Positions 1 to 9,316 of a DNA stretch of 64,000 nucleotides are shown here, piece after piece. Under the pieces are notes generated by a model, which did no database searches, had not been told where the DNA came from, and saw only the letters and a list, made by a program, of their open reading frames with translations. The DNA is taken from assembly GCA_017408405.1 (NCBI GenBank), contig JAFQUP010000075.1:1-64000 (forward strand). The letters are read 5' to 3'. Source of the stretch: Thermoguttaceae bacterium. Its GTDB lineage: Bacteria > Planctomycetota > Planctomycetia > Pirellulales > Thermoguttaceae. Position 1 is the stretch's first letter. Each line of letters opens with the position of its first letter. The position numbers were made by a program, and so were the translations under genes.

Positions 1-303
1 AATTATCAGAACGAAAGCGGGGAGGACAGTACTTCGAATTACGGAACCGGTGATTCTGAGAATTATCAGAACGAAAGCGGGGAGGACAGTACTTCGAATT
101 ACGGAACCGGTGATTCTGAAAATTACCAGAACGAAAGCGGGGAGGACAGTACTTCGAATTACGGAACCGGTGATTCTGAAAATTACCAGAACGAAAGCGG
201 AGAGGACGGTACTTCATCGAATTACGGAACCGGTGATTCTGAAAATTACCAGAACGAAAGCGGAGAGGACAGTACTTCGAATTACGGAACCGGTGATTCT
301 GAA
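1..303 (+). repeat. Five tandem 60-bp coding repeats
   Basis: Units at 1-60, 61-120, 121-180, 181-243 and 244-303. Each encodes a unit of type NYQNESGEDSTSNYGTGDSE. The fourth has one extra TCA codon (63 bp). Copies differ by only one to a few bases, which indicates recent duplication. The array may continue left of the window. Confidence 0.95.
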
Positions 304-957
304 AATGTCAGTTCCATTGGCCCGGACTCATCGTCTGGAATTCCTTCTCCTGCCTCCAATGGCAGTGCGGAACCGCCATCCACAGATCCTCTGGCCCTAA
401 CGCCGCCATCACCTAAACTCAACCTGAACACGGCAGTTACTGGCCCAGACGGCTGCCCTCGGGTGGGAGAGATTCCGGTTTTGGAACAATCTTCCCAGCA
501 AACCTTCAAAACTCCAGTAGGTCCGCCAATTTCAGATTTTTTGGAAATTTTTAATTTTGACATTACTCCTGACTGGGTGGAAGCACATTGGTCGTGCGTG
601 ACACTCGTCGGCCCATTAAGTACTCGCGGATACCGTGTTCCGATTTCGACGGGGCCTACTTCCTCCGATTTGGTTGGTTCTTTGACGTACTACTTTAATA
701 ATCGTCTTGAACTTGAAAAAATCACTTTCGAAGGTTTTACTGGTGACCTGGACCGCCTGCTCATTTCTCTCAAATACTTCCAAATGAGCAAACGCACCAC
801 CTCCGATCCCAATGCCATCCTCTACCTTTCAGAAAACCAGGCAAACGGACAGCGGAGTTTTCTGAAAACCTATTTCCGTCTTTTCCCAAAAGATGAAAAA
901 AATCCAAATAAAAAATTCTGGATCACGATGGAGCTTTATCCACCCGAAGTAAATTAA
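1..957 (+). CDS. DUF6690-like secreted protein, 3' part
   Basis: The reading frame is open from the first base of the window, so the N-terminus lies outside. The visible 318 residues start with five tandem copies of a roughly 20-residue Asn/Glu/Ser/Gly-rich unit. A Pro/Ser-rich linker follows (residues about 102-170), then a folded C-terminal domain containing ITPDWVEAHW, RGYRVPIS and GSLTYYFNN. I recall these motifs from a planctomycete family of unknown function (DUF6690); that is memory, not a search. The repeats look like a flexible extracellular linker. A strong hairpin terminator follows at 1126. Function unknown. The ATG-initiated open frame at 50-400 is an out-of-frame shadow of the repeats. 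Confidence 0.72.
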   Translation, partial: NYQNESGEDSTSNYGTGDSENYQNESGEDSTSNYGTGDSENYQNESGEDSTSNYGTGDSENYQNESGEDGTSSNYGTGDSENYQNESGEDSTSNYGTGDSENVSSIGPDSSSGIPSPASNGSAEPPSTDPLALTPPSPKLNLNTAVTGPDGCPRVGEIPVLEQSSQQTFKTPVGPPISDFLEIFNFDITPDWVEAHWSCVTLVGPLSTRGYRVPISTGPTSSDLVGSLTYYFNNRLELEKITFEGFTGDLDRLLISLKYFQMSKRTTSDPNAILYLSENQANGQRSFLKTYFRLFPKDEKNPNKKFWITMELYPPEVN

Positions 958-1125
958 GGGACCTTTTAAAACGATTTTCCAGTAAGCGAAAAGAGTGTTT
1001 TGAAATTTCACGAGATTTTCGGATTTCCGCAAGATCGAGAATACGTGGAACTTCCGGAAACACGGACTAAAAACGAAAGCATCCGTCTTTCCAGAATTAA
1101 GTTTTCAAAACTCCTTTAATCCACT

Positions 1126-1160
1126 AAAAACCAGTTTCACCTCCTGAAACTGGTTTTTTA
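1126..1160. terminator. Bidirectional intrinsic terminator
   Basis: A 14-bp perfect stem (1126-1139 with 1145-1158) closes a 5-base loop. It has T-runs on the plus side and A-runs on the other. It sits between the convergent DUF6690-like gene and pyrD and should stop both. Confidence 0.9.
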
Positions 1161-1172
1161 TTTAGACGGTAT

Positions 1173-2108
1173 TTAAATTTTATGCATTCTTCCGATAATC
1201 TCACGAATATCTTTTACCTCAAAATATCCAACGGCCTCGGGCAGAGCCTTAATGATTTTCTGAGTGCAGGTTGGCGAATAAAAATTGGCAGTCCCAACCT
1301 CAACAGCGGTTGCTCCGGCAACCAGAAATTCCATGACATCATCGACAGTCTCGATCCCTCCAATTCCTACGATTGGAATCTGAACAGCTTTTGCCGTCTG
1401 ATAGACCATGCGCAGAGCAATGGGTTTAATTGCCGGGCCGCTCATGCCTCCCATTACGTTCCCAAGCCGCGGCTGGCATTTTCGCCAGTCAATGGCCATC
1501 CCAAGGACGGTATTAATCAACGAAACCGCGTCTGATCCCCCCTGTTCGGCAGCTTTCGCGACAACAGTAATATCTCCCACATTCGGCGTCAGTTTCGTGA
1601 AGAATGGCAGATTGGTTGCCCGCCGTACTCCAGCAACGAGTTTTTCACACTCAACAGGATTTTTACCAAAATCCGTTCCATGAGCCACATTTGGACAGGA
1701 GATATTCAATTCCAGCGCATCGACCCCCTCCACGCCGCTTAACGCTGCCGCCATCTCCGCGTATTCTTCCGCCGTTCTTCCAGCAATCGATACGATAATT
1801 TTCGTTCCGATACTCCTGAGATACGGCATTTTTTTCACGATGAACTCATCCAATCCGTCATTATCCAATCCGATCGCGTTCAGCAATCCAGCGGTCGTTT
1901 CGCACGTTCTCGGAGCAGGATTTCCCTGACGAGGCAGTTTCGTGATGGTCTTTGGCAAAATTCCACCCAACTCCCTAAGCGAATACGCCCCATTCTCCGA
2001 ATTTAATCCCGCCGCGTCTTTTGCGTAACCAAATGTTCCGGAAGCAACGAGGACTGGATTTTCCAACTTCAAGCTTCCAATTGATACTGCCAGTGAAATG
2101 TCATTCAT
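1173..2108 (-). CDS. pyrD: Dihydroorotate dehydrogenase, catalytic subunit (class 1B)
   Basis: This FMN-dependent enzyme oxidises dihydroorotate to orotate in pyrimidine synthesis. At 311 residues it has the usual class 1 length. Visible landmarks are the N-terminal NPVLVASGTFGY strand, the NISCPN substrate-binding motif (about residue 135) and the C-terminal phosphate-binding GIGGIETVDD and TAVEVGTANF loops. Class 1B enzymes use NAD+ through a PyrK subunit. A PyrK gene is present, but about 48 kb away at 50290, instead of adjacent as in many Firmicutes. The start ATG at 2108 is preceded by an AAGGAA ribosome site. The gene stands alone between terminators. Confidence 0.93.
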   Translation of the reverse strand: MNDISLAVSIGSLKLENPVLVASGTFGYAKDAAGLNSENGAYSLRELGGILPKTITKLPRQGNPAPRTCETTAGLLNAIGLDNDGLDEFIVKKMPYLRSIGTKIIVSIAGRTAEEYAEMAAALSGVEGVDALELNISCPNVAHGTDFGKNPVECEKLVAGVRRATNLPFFTKLTPNVGDITVVAKAAEQGGSDAVSLINTVLGMAIDWRKCQPRLGNVMGGMSGPAIKPIALRMVYQTAKAVQIPIVGIGGIETVDDVMEFLVAGATAVEVGTANFYSPTCTQKIIKALPEAVGYFEVKDIREIIGRMHKI

Positions 2109-2199
2109 GAAAACGTTCCTTTTCTTTCATTTAAAGTTCGTATTCCCGATTTATCCCGCAGTATCATTGCGTTCAGATCGTGAAAAAAGCAATTAAACC

Positions 2200-2234
2200 A
2201 AAAAGGGGAGTACGCGTTTCACCACATACTCCCC
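2200..2234 (-). terminator. Minus-strand terminator in a gene-poor stretch
   Basis: Read on the minus strand, a 12-bp stem starting GGGGAGTA and ending TACTCCCC has two G-U pairs. Those pairs form only in minus-strand RNA. It closes a GTGAAA loop and is followed by TTTTT. It implies a transcript reaching here from the right, although the nearest clear minus gene ends at 2970. Confidence 0.7.
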
Positions 2235-2313
2235 TAATTTTACCCCGTTTTCCAAGTGTTTCAATGGACCCGGCGAGAAAATTCGCGCATAGGAGGAGCA
2301 ACGCGCAGTATTC

Positions 2314-2709
2314 TCACACTGTGTTGCCCACGAACTCCACATTGAATCCCGGAGCATACGCTGGTTCAAAAAAATCTCTCAAAAATCCAATCTTCCCTCC
2401 AAGAATCAGAATCCTTTCCAATCCTGAAGCTCTTTGTGCTTTCGTACCAAACCAAAACTAAACTCTCTAACCCTTTTCACGAAAAAACTGTTCTGTCCTA
2501 AAACAAACAGATCTTCCATGAAAACGATTCTGAATATTTTCAGCAAAAGTCCAGACGTTAGGTGAACCTGCTGAAATTTCAGGAAGCACATCCGGTCGAA
2601 TACGAAGCATACCTGTTCTGGAGATGAATTTCGCATATTTCCTCGCATTTCTTAAAATACGAAATTCACTTCTTTTCAAAACTCCGCGGCGTGTCTCAAT
2701 GAAATTCAT
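2314..2709 (-). pseudogene. Possible decayed protein-coding remnant
   Basis: The 860-base gap between pyrD and the small lipoprotein has no intact recognised gene. On the minus strand an open frame begins at an ATG at 2709 and stops near 2467. A second frame then runs to a TGA at 2314 and encodes a protein-like C-terminus containing LILGGKIGFLRDFFEPAY and NVEFVGNTV. The two pieces are in different frames, with a stop between them. A terminator follows at 2234-2200, as expected for a former gene. I recognise no family, so a leader RNA or pure chance remains possible. Confidence 0.25.
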
Positions 2710-2969
2710 TCAAAGACTTTCGCTTACGGAAATTTCCAAAATTCCAGTGTCGGATCTTCCTACTGATTTTCCTGCCAGTCAAATCCATTAACAGAGAATT
2801 AAAATTCCAAAGTTAACTTCCGTTTGCCTTAAACATGGTCCACTTTTACCACTGAATAAAATTCAAGGCATTATCGTGAATCTGCCATGACAAAAATACG
2901 CGCTCTTTGAGTTTCTCTGAAAAATTACTGACTTTCGGTGTCTTTCAGGATTCAGTTATTCCCGCCTGA

Positions 2970-3188
2970 TCAGATCATACCGCCATGGTTACGCCACGGA
3001 GTACTGTGGTCGGGCTGATCAAGGAACCAGAAACGTTCCCAATCATCACGAATCAGACGAAGATTTTCCGAAGTATTCAGCTGCTGCTGGGTTCGACGTG
3101 CCGTATCACCGTCATAAATCGGAAGAAGACAGCCAACAGACTGAAAAACAAATAACGACAAAATGAATGCAATCAATACTTTGCGCAT
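2970..3188 (-). CDS. Small lipoprotein, conserved planctomycete type
   Basis: A 72-residue protein with a basic start (MRK), a hydrophobic stretch and a lipobox-like VGC at about residues 18-20. It should therefore be processed and lipidated at the Cys, leaving a mature chain of about 53 residues. The mature part contains SENLRLIRDDWERFWFLDQP and ends HGGMI. I recall similar small proteins with a WERFW..DQPSH..P.R.HGG pattern in other planctomycetes; their function is unknown. A very strong AAGGAGGAG ribosome site precedes the ATG, which supports real and probably abundant translation. Confidence 0.75.
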   Translation of the reverse strand: MRKVLIAFILSLFVFQSVGCLLPIYDGDTARRTQQQLNTSENLRLIRDDWERFWFLDQPDHSTPWRNHGGMI

Positions 3189-3244
3189 TTCAAATACTCC
3201 TCCTTGAATGTTTGCTCTTATCCTTGAGCGTCTCGCAAGTACTA

Positions 3245-3250
3245 ATTATA
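3245..3250 (-). promoter_or_regulatory. -10 box for the small lipoprotein gene
   Basis: A perfect TATAAT on the minus strand, about 60 bases upstream of the ATG at 3188. The -35 region is poor, so this is a partial match only. Confidence 0.4.
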
Positions 3251-3364
3251 TCGTCCAGTAAAACTCTATTCATTAGCGTAATCGGGCAAAATTTAACGAT
3301 TTTTTTAAATATTCCGAAAATTCTCGTTTATCGGAAAACTTTCGCCATTTTTCCAAGCACTTCT

Positions 3365-4459
3365 TTAATGGCAAAACCCTTGAATCGGAATCGGCTCGGA
3401 AGTTTTCCCGGCATATTTCCCCATAATCTGATCCCCTTCAATGATTCTTCCAATCCTGAAAACTGGAATTCCAAAGCGATTCGCGGCAATCTCTTCACTT
3501 TTTTCCCATGGAGCAGTAAAAAGTATCTCAAAATCCTCCCCATCCCCTAAAGCGTGTTCCAGCGGCGTGCGAACTGCCATTTTTTGGGGAATCCAGTCCC
3601 AAATGGAAGATTTCTCCGGCTCCAGACATGACAAAATTTTCGCATCCTCTGAAATAGGAATCTCATCCAGAAACAGTTCCGCTCCGCACGCGCTTTGTCG
3701 ACAAAGACGCATCAAATCAAGAGTTAAACCATCACTGATGTCCATTCCAGCCCCTAGTTCAAACTCCTGATTCAGGGTCAGCATTTCACGAATTCGCGGC
3801 TGGAATTCAAACTGCCGCCGAAGAATACTTCCCCCAAGCGCTCCAGTCACAAAAATCGCGTCTCCCAATTTCGCCCCATGCCGACAAAGAGGTTTTCCCT
3901 TTACGCGGCCAATCACCGTCACTGAAAGGACCAGCGGTCCATCCCAAGTATTCGTATCTCCTCCGGCAATTGCGGCTGGAAATAGTTTTTTAGGCGTTAT
4001 TTCGCCGTTTTCAGGCACATTCTCTATCCTGCCGGCTGAATCCTCAACCGCCTCAAGAAAACCGTCACAAAGCCTTTCCATCAACTCAGGAACCCCTTTT
4101 CCGGAAGGTTTCATCTCTTTCGGAAGAAAAATTTCCGAAACTCCGCCTTCTTTCAGATCTTCTTCAGTGGGGAAAACCGCTTTTTTAGGTAACGCGGCCG
4201 AAATCACGCACGCGATTGGCTCCGCTGCCATTGCCGCGAGATCGCTTAAATTAACCGCCAACGCCTTGCGCCCAATTTTCCGGGGAGACATCCGCGCAAG
4301 CAAAAAATCAACTCCTTCTGTCAGAAGGTCCGTACTCACGACAATCTCCGGCGATGAACCAGCCAGTTCCAAAATGGCGGCATCATCCCCAGGCCCCAGC
4401 TTCATTGACGGATGATCAGGAAAACGGCGGCAAAGCCTTTCAACAATCTCCAGTTCCAT
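3365..4459 (-). CDS. thiL: Thiamine-monophosphate kinase
   Basis: ThiL phosphorylates thiamine monophosphate to thiamine diphosphate with ATP, the last step of cofactor synthesis. The 364-residue protein shows the family pattern. It has an N-terminal GPGDDAAIL metal/ATP motif, STDLLTEGVDF, the AVNLSDLAAMAA motif, IAGGDT, VTGALGGS and a MDISDGL motif, and ends with a GDGEDFEILF motif. An upstream in-frame start exists, but the ATG at 4459 has an AAGGAG ribosome site six bases away, so I chose it. The middle carries an insertion (about residues 115-165) that makes it slightly longer than the usual 320-340 residues. No other thiamine genes are nearby. Confidence 0.93.
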   Translation of the reverse strand: MELEIVERLCRRFPDHPSMKLGPGDDAAILELAGSSPEIVVSTDLLTEGVDFLLARMSPRKIGRKALAVNLSDLAAMAAEPIACVISAALPKKAVFPTEEDLKEGGVSEIFLPKEMKPSGKGVPELMERLCDGFLEAVEDSAGRIENVPENGEITPKKLFPAAIAGGDTNTWDGPLVLSVTVIGRVKGKPLCRHGAKLGDAIFVTGALGGSILRRQFEFQPRIREMLTLNQEFELGAGMDISDGLTLDLMRLCRQSACGAELFLDEIPISEDAKILSCLEPEKSSIWDWIPQKMAVRTPLEHALGDGEDFEILFTAPWEKSEEIAANRFGIPVFRIGRIIEGDQIMGKYAGKTSEPIPIQGFCH

Positions 4460-4563
4460 AAAAACTCCTTTATTACGGTTTACTCCCAAACTCTCAGGTC
4501 ACCAGTCTGCCCCCAGATTCCCGCACTCAGAATTTCTTTACTCTACCGAAAAAAATGAACAAC

Positions 4564-4591
4564 GGGCAGTGAATACTAAATTCAGCTGCCC
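4564..4591 (-). terminator. Probable terminator after the HtrA gene
   Basis: Stem GGGCAG/CTGCCC with an inner TGAAT/ATTCA pairing on the minus strand. Its T-rich tail begins several bases downstream, so it is a moderate-quality terminator. Confidence 0.45.
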
Positions 4592-4638
4592 ATTATTCAT
4601 CACTCACAGAGTCAATCTTTTTTCGCGGCGGTCTGCGG

Positions 4639-6744
4639 CTATCTGGCAGCGGGATACGCGGCAGAAGCGGTTTCAGCCCTCACAGTATTCTTAAAATCTC
4701 CAACGGCGAAACTTCCTCGAAATACCTGCCCATCACGAGCCAAAAGGAACTTGACATTTTTCTGATTCTGAAATTCCGGATGTCCAAGAATAAAAATCAC
4801 ATTATCCAGTGTGAGAGTCTCCCACTGAAAAATTCCCAGCAGAACGTCGCCATTTCGGATTCCCTGACGCGCGGCTGGACTATTGGGACGAACATTCTGA
4901 ACTAAAAGTCCCCCATTGTACGAGCGCGAACCATGAATCGGAATATCGTTTCCCTTAATTGGTGAAACCAAAACCCCCATCTGTTTCCAAATAACTTCTT
5001 CGTTCGTAAGTTTTTCGACATGGAAAGCTGGTCTGTCGGCAATTTCCGGCGCGTAATCTGAAACTACACGATTTTGGGAAGCAACGGCTCCAAGCGCCAG
5101 TTTAACCGTAGCCACTTCCTGATTCCTCATGACTGAAATCCGAATCGTTTCACCCGATCGCATTTCCAGAATGGAACAGGCAAAATCAAGCTCATTGGAG
5201 ATTTTCTTTTGATTCACGCCAAGGATTACGTCACCCGCGCGTAAACCAATCGCTTCTGCCGGGCTGTTCTTCTCAACATGCTCAACAACTGCCCCTCGGG
5301 AACTACCAATTGGATGGCTCACAAAACCAATTCCGTGCCAATTTCGGCTCGTACCGCACGATTCCGCCATTCGAGTCACGACTTCCATCGCTCGATTCAC
5401 TGGAATCGCGAAACCAATTCCTTGCGCTCCTGCCCGAACCGCAACGTTAATTCCAATCATTTCTCCTTTAATATTCAGAAGCGGACCGCCTGAATTTCCC
5501 GGATTAATGCTGGCATCTGTCTGAATCAAATCCTGGTAAAATTGAACATCACTCACCTGAACAGAACGATGAAGCGCGCTGATGATACCTTTCGTTACCG
5601 TGTGTTCGTACCCATAAGCGTTTCCTACGGCAATTACCGTTTCACCCGTCATTAAATCCGACGACTCCCCTACCTGAATCGTCTCAAAAACCTCTCCTGC
5701 CAGCGCCTCTATCTTAATAATCGCCAAATCAGTTTCCCGGTCCCGGGCAAGAATCTGCGCCACGTAAGTTTTCGAATCAGCCGTCGTCACGTGGATTTCC
5801 TGAATCCCATCCACCACATGAAAATTTGTCACGATATATCCGCGAGGATCAAAGAGAACTCCTGTTCCCATCCCGTTTACGTGAGGAGACTCCGAACCAT
5901 TCGGCACGTTCGCCTCACCATGCGATTTAGTGCCCGATGCGTCATATGGAACACTTTTCATCAATTTTTCACCACGGATATTAACGACCGCGGGGCGAGC
6001 AGCGCGAATGGCGCGAACGATTGCGTCCTCACGAAGCCCTATTTCATAAAATGAATGGTTCTTGTCCGAAACTAACTCTTTTTCAGACTTCGATACCTGA
6101 ACCTTCTCCACATCCGATCGCACTGATTCATCTGCCGAATCCGCTCCATCTGACACCTTTTCAGTTTTTTCGGAAATCCCAAAATCCTGCGAATTTTCTA
6201 TCTCCCGAGCGTCGCCTTTTGAAATATCTGATTCCAGGGAAATATCTGAATTCAAAATGGATCTTCCCTCCGAAATTGATTCCTTTTTCTGCTCTTTTTC
6301 TAAAAAAGCCTCGTTTTCCGAAGAAATCTCCATTTCATTTTTTTCTACTTCTTCAGCCAAATCAGACGAATCCGCGTTTAGTGAATGCTCATTACCTGCC
6401 GGGGAATCAGGATCCTCCCTCATCCCAGCGACTTTTTCGACCACTCCGCCGCCAGCTTCTTCTGCTCCGTCAGAATTTTTTTTCACCGTTTTCTTAATTG
6501 AAGACTGTTCCAATTCCTCTTGAGGAACGACCGGTTCGGAGACATCTTCAAGAATCAGGTCGATTTCGGAATCAACTTCCGATTCTACCTCAACTCTTTC
6601 TTCAAGAGCAGCCGCCTGAACGACTAAACTGCCTGCCAAAACATTCATTTCAAGGCGTAAAATAAACGCTATCGCGAAAATCATCAAAAAATTTCGCCAA
6701 AAATGAATACTTTTTCGTCTTACTACTGGACTCATGGCCATCAT
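4639..6744 (-). CDS. HtrA/DegP-like serine protease with two PDZ domains
   Basis: An envelope trypsin-like protease of the HtrA family, acting in protein quality control. The 701-residue chain starts with a basic segment and a membrane helix (about residues 17-45), which is either an uncleaved anchor or a signal peptide. A long acidic Glu/Ser-rich linker (about 46-230) follows, unusual in size for HtrA. The protease domain has its triad at His in TNFHVVDG (about 308), Asp in DRETDLAIIKI (about 339) and Ser in NPGNSGGPL (about 418). Two PDZ domains follow, with RAGDVILGVN and RNGDVLLGIF motifs. The gene is divergent from truB and shares a 261-base spacer with it. The acidic linker probably spans the periplasm. 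Confidence 0.92.
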   Translation of the reverse strand: MMAMSPVVRRKSIHFWRNFLMIFAIAFILRLEMNVLAGSLVVQAAALEERVEVESEVDSEIDLILEDVSEPVVPQEELEQSSIKKTVKKNSDGAEEAGGGVVEKVAGMREDPDSPAGNEHSLNADSSDLAEEVEKNEMEISSENEAFLEKEQKKESISEGRSILNSDISLESDISKGDAREIENSQDFGISEKTEKVSDGADSADESVRSDVEKVQVSKSEKELVSDKNHSFYEIGLREDAIVRAIRAARPAVVNIRGEKLMKSVPYDASGTKSHGEANVPNGSESPHVNGMGTGVLFDPRGYIVTNFHVVDGIQEIHVTTADSKTYVAQILARDRETDLAIIKIEALAGEVFETIQVGESSDLMTGETVIAVGNAYGYEHTVTKGIISALHRSVQVSDVQFYQDLIQTDASINPGNSGGPLLNIKGEMIGINVAVRAGAQGIGFAIPVNRAMEVVTRMAESCGTSRNWHGIGFVSHPIGSSRGAVVEHVEKNSPAEAIGLRAGDVILGVNQKKISNELDFACSILEMRSGETIRISVMRNQEVATVKLALGAVASQNRVVSDYAPEIADRPAFHVEKLTNEEVIWKQMGVLVSPIKGNDIPIHGSRSYNGGLLVQNVRPNSPAARQGIRNGDVLLGIFQWETLTLDNVIFILGHPEFQNQKNVKFLLARDGQVFRGSFAVGDFKNTVRAETASAAYPAAR

Positions 6745-7005
6745 TCGCTATACTATTAATGATGACCGGGGAGCAAACCACTGCCCCGAGGTTAACTCCC
6801 CGGACGATGAACTCGTGAATCAACCGCTTCCGCGAAATTTTTCAGCTGAATTTCAGAATTTTCCGCAGCTGATAAAAAACGCCATTTTAAAGTTCAAAAA
6901 ATCCAATCACCTTAACTTTAACGATTAAGCAGTTAATTCAGTGGTATCATCGACAGAACGACCGAAAACCTTAAGAAAATTTAACGATTTTAAGGATTAA
7001 ACCAA

Positions 7006-7926
7006 ATGTTCGATGGATTTTTAAATATTAAGAAACCCTCTGGAATCACGTCTTTTGACGCAGTAAAAATGGTTTTGGGGGAAATTCTTGACGGAAAAAA
7101 ATTTGATAAAAAAATCAAAATTGGTCACGCTGGAACACTCGACCCACTCGCCGATGGAGTCTTGGTGATGGGCCTTGGCCGAGCTTTGAAACTCATTTCC
7201 CATGTCCAAAAACAGCGAAAAACTTACGTCGCGGAATTCCGTTTGGGCCTCTCAAGTCCCTCTGAAGACATTGAGACGGAAATGACTCCGGTTGAAAATC
7301 CGCTTGTTCCAACCCGGAATGAAATTGAATCTATCCTGCCTGAGTTTTTAGGGGAAATCCTCCAAAAGCCTCCGATTTACTCCGCTTTGAAAGTAAACGG
7401 AAAAAAAGCGTATGATCTGGCAAGAAAAGGAAAAGAGGTCGATCTGACACCGCGTCCGATTCAAATTCATGCGCTGGAACTCCTCGAATATGAGTATCCA
7501 AAGATGAAACTCAAAATCATCTGCGGCAGCGGTACCTACGTCCGTTCACTCGGCCGCGACATTGCCCGCCGCCTTGGTACGGAAGCGGTCATGGCCGCCC
7601 TTACTCGAACCGCGATTGGCTGTTTCCATTTGGAAGATGCTCTTGAAATCCGAAAACGAGATGATCCGCAACCGATTAACCGTCCCCAATGCACTAATTT
7701 TCTCCGCCCTTTTTTCGACGCGGTACCTGATATGCCGCAAATTGCCTATTCAGAAAAAGAATGCCAAAAACTGAAAAACGGCATTCCCGTCCGTCATCCA
7801 GACGCGGAAAATCTTCTGCCGAATGAAGAAGCTGTCGTCACGAGCGAGACCGGAAAATTTCTCGGTATCGTGAAAAAATGTCAAAATGGAGAATTAAGAA
7901 GTACCCTGAATTTCGCGAATGAATAA
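7006..7926 (+). CDS. truB: tRNA pseudouridine-55 synthase
   Basis: TruB converts U55 of the tRNA T-loop to pseudouridine. At 306 residues it has the usual length. The N-terminus contains the conserved NIKKPSGITSFDAV block and the catalytic-Asp motif GHAGTLDPLADGVL (Asp at about residue 47). YSALKVNGKKAYDLARKG and GTYVRSLGRDIA are also present. In many bacteria truB lies with infB, rbfA and rpsO; here it stands alone. An AAGGA ribosome site lies about 11 bases before the ATG. A TATCAT box preceded by GTGG at 6942 is a possible promoter. Confidence 0.95.
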   Translation: MFDGFLNIKKPSGITSFDAVKMVLGEILDGKKFDKKIKIGHAGTLDPLADGVLVMGLGRALKLISHVQKQRKTYVAEFRLGLSSPSEDIETEMTPVENPLVPTRNEIESILPEFLGEILQKPPIYSALKVNGKKAYDLARKGKEVDLTPRPIQIHALELLEYEYPKMKLKIICGSGTYVRSLGRDIARRLGTEAVMAALTRTAIGCFHLEDALEIRKRDDPQPINRPQCTNFLRPFFDAVPDMPQIAYSEKECQKLKNGIPVRHPDAENLLPNEEAVVTSETGKFLGIVKKCQNGELRSTLNFANE

Positions 7927-8011
7927 AATTCGCCTCCTTTTTGCGGTAAAAATTTTCAGAATTTAATACGCTCCGTCAGAAAACTCACACAAAATGGGAA
8001 ATTTGAATAAA

Positions 8012-8037
8012 AAAGCCGTTCACTTAAGAACGGCTTT
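8012..8037. terminator. Terminator between truB and trpS
   Basis: A 10-bp stem AAAGCCGTTC/GAACGGCTTT with a 6-base loop. The T-run follows on the minus strand, so it mainly ends trpS transcription. On the plus strand the tail is poor. Confidence 0.8.
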
Positions 8038-8131
8038 CGTGCGTGAAAAAAAGACTCACGAATTTTCAAAATTCACGTTTCTAAAAAACGCGTAATTTAC
8101 GGAATCAGCAGATTCCTCCCATCCTTTTTCT

Positions 8132-9106
8132 TTATTTCGGCAGGCAGATACCGCAATTGCTCTGAGCGCGATCCAAAACCTGAGCCGCCTTGGCACGGGC
8201 ACGTTTCGCGCCTTCCGCAAGAACGTCCTTCACGAAATCCGGATCTGCCGAATACTTCGCGTACCGTTCACGAATAGGAGCGAAATACTCTTCGCAAATT
8301 CGAGCCAGCTCTTTCTTGACCTGTCCATAGCCAAATCCTCCGCGGCGGTAAAGCTCTTCCATTTCCTGACGCTGTTCCTCGCTGGCGAACAATTTATACA
8401 GAAGATAGAGATTATCCGTTTCCGGATCTTTAGGATCTTCCATCGGACGGCAATCCGTCTCAATACGCATAATTTTTTTCTTCTGAACCTTGACGTCCTC
8501 AATTACTTCCAGCGTATTTCCGTAACTCTTGGACATTTTTTCCCCGTCCGTCCCCGGAACCTTGCCTGCAGCCGGCACAATGTACGCTTTGGGAAGAATA
8601 AAAGTTTCTCCAAAATTATGGTTAAACGTCTGCGCCAGGTCTCGAGTCACTTCCAAATGCTGCTGCTGATCTTCCCCAACCGGAACACAGTCAGAATCGT
8701 ACGCCAAAATATCCGCCGCCATCAGAACCGGATACGTAAAAAGCCCCGCATCAGCGGTAAGACCTTTCGCCAGTTTTTCTTTGTACGCGTGGCATCTTTC
8801 CAGAAGCCCCATTGGGCAGCAAGTGAGAAGAAGCCAGGTTAATTCCGCCACTTCAGGAACATCAGACTGAACAAAAAGCGTGGATTTCTCCGGATCCAAA
8901 CCAATCGCAAGAAAATAAACTGCCATATTGAACGTCTGCTGGGCAAGGCGTTCCCGGTCACGCACCGTCGTCAACGCGTGAAGGTTCGCGATGAAGTAAA
9001 ACGCGTCATCTTTATTTCCCTGAAGGGTCACGTACTGACGGTTCGCCCCAAAATAATTTCCCCAGTGCGGGTTGCCGGTTGGCTGAATTCCGGATAAAAT
9101 TCTCAT
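8132..9106 (-). CDS. trpS: Tryptophanyl-tRNA synthetase
   Basis: A class I aminoacyl-tRNA synthetase that charges tRNA-Trp. Visible signatures are the HIGH-equivalent PTGNPHWGNYFG near the N-terminus, the GEDQQQHLEVTRDLA block and the KMSKS loop KMSKSYGN (about residue 196). The start is set at the ATG giving MRILSGIQPTGN, because bacterial TrpRS begins at this strand. The longer frame adds 22 residues that match nothing in the family. A CGAGAATAAAA sequence is repeated just before the start and gives only a weak ribosome site. Confidence 0.95.
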   Translation of the reverse strand: MRILSGIQPTGNPHWGNYFGANRQYVTLQGNKDDAFYFIANLHALTTVRDRERLAQQTFNMAVYFLAIGLDPEKSTLFVQSDVPEVAELTWLLLTCCPMGLLERCHAYKEKLAKGLTADAGLFTYPVLMAADILAYDSDCVPVGEDQQQHLEVTRDLAQTFNHNFGETFILPKAYIVPAAGKVPGTDGEKMSKSYGNTLEVIEDVKVQKKKIMRIETDCRPMEDPKDPETDNLYLLYKLFASEEQRQEMEELYRRGGFGYGQVKKELARICEEYFAPIRERYAKYSADPDFVKDVLAEGAKRARAKAAQVLDRAQSNCGICLPK

Positions 9107-9316
9107 TTTTATTCTCGTTTTTATTCTCGTTCTGAAACGGTAAAGTGAAAACACAAAGTAAATTTTATCCAATTATATCCGATTTAATTTTTTTGTAAAG
9201 GGCACACTCCCCGCCAAATCCACAGATTTCTCCACTTCCAGAGCTTTCATCTGCCGCTAATCATTAAAACATACTCTTCGAGACATGGAAAATGCCCCAT
9301 TTCCCTCCACCCCCAA

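Noticed and set aside
50..400. 116-codon frame in the left repeat array
   Set aside because: Out of frame with the domain-bearing frame that is open from base 1 to 957.
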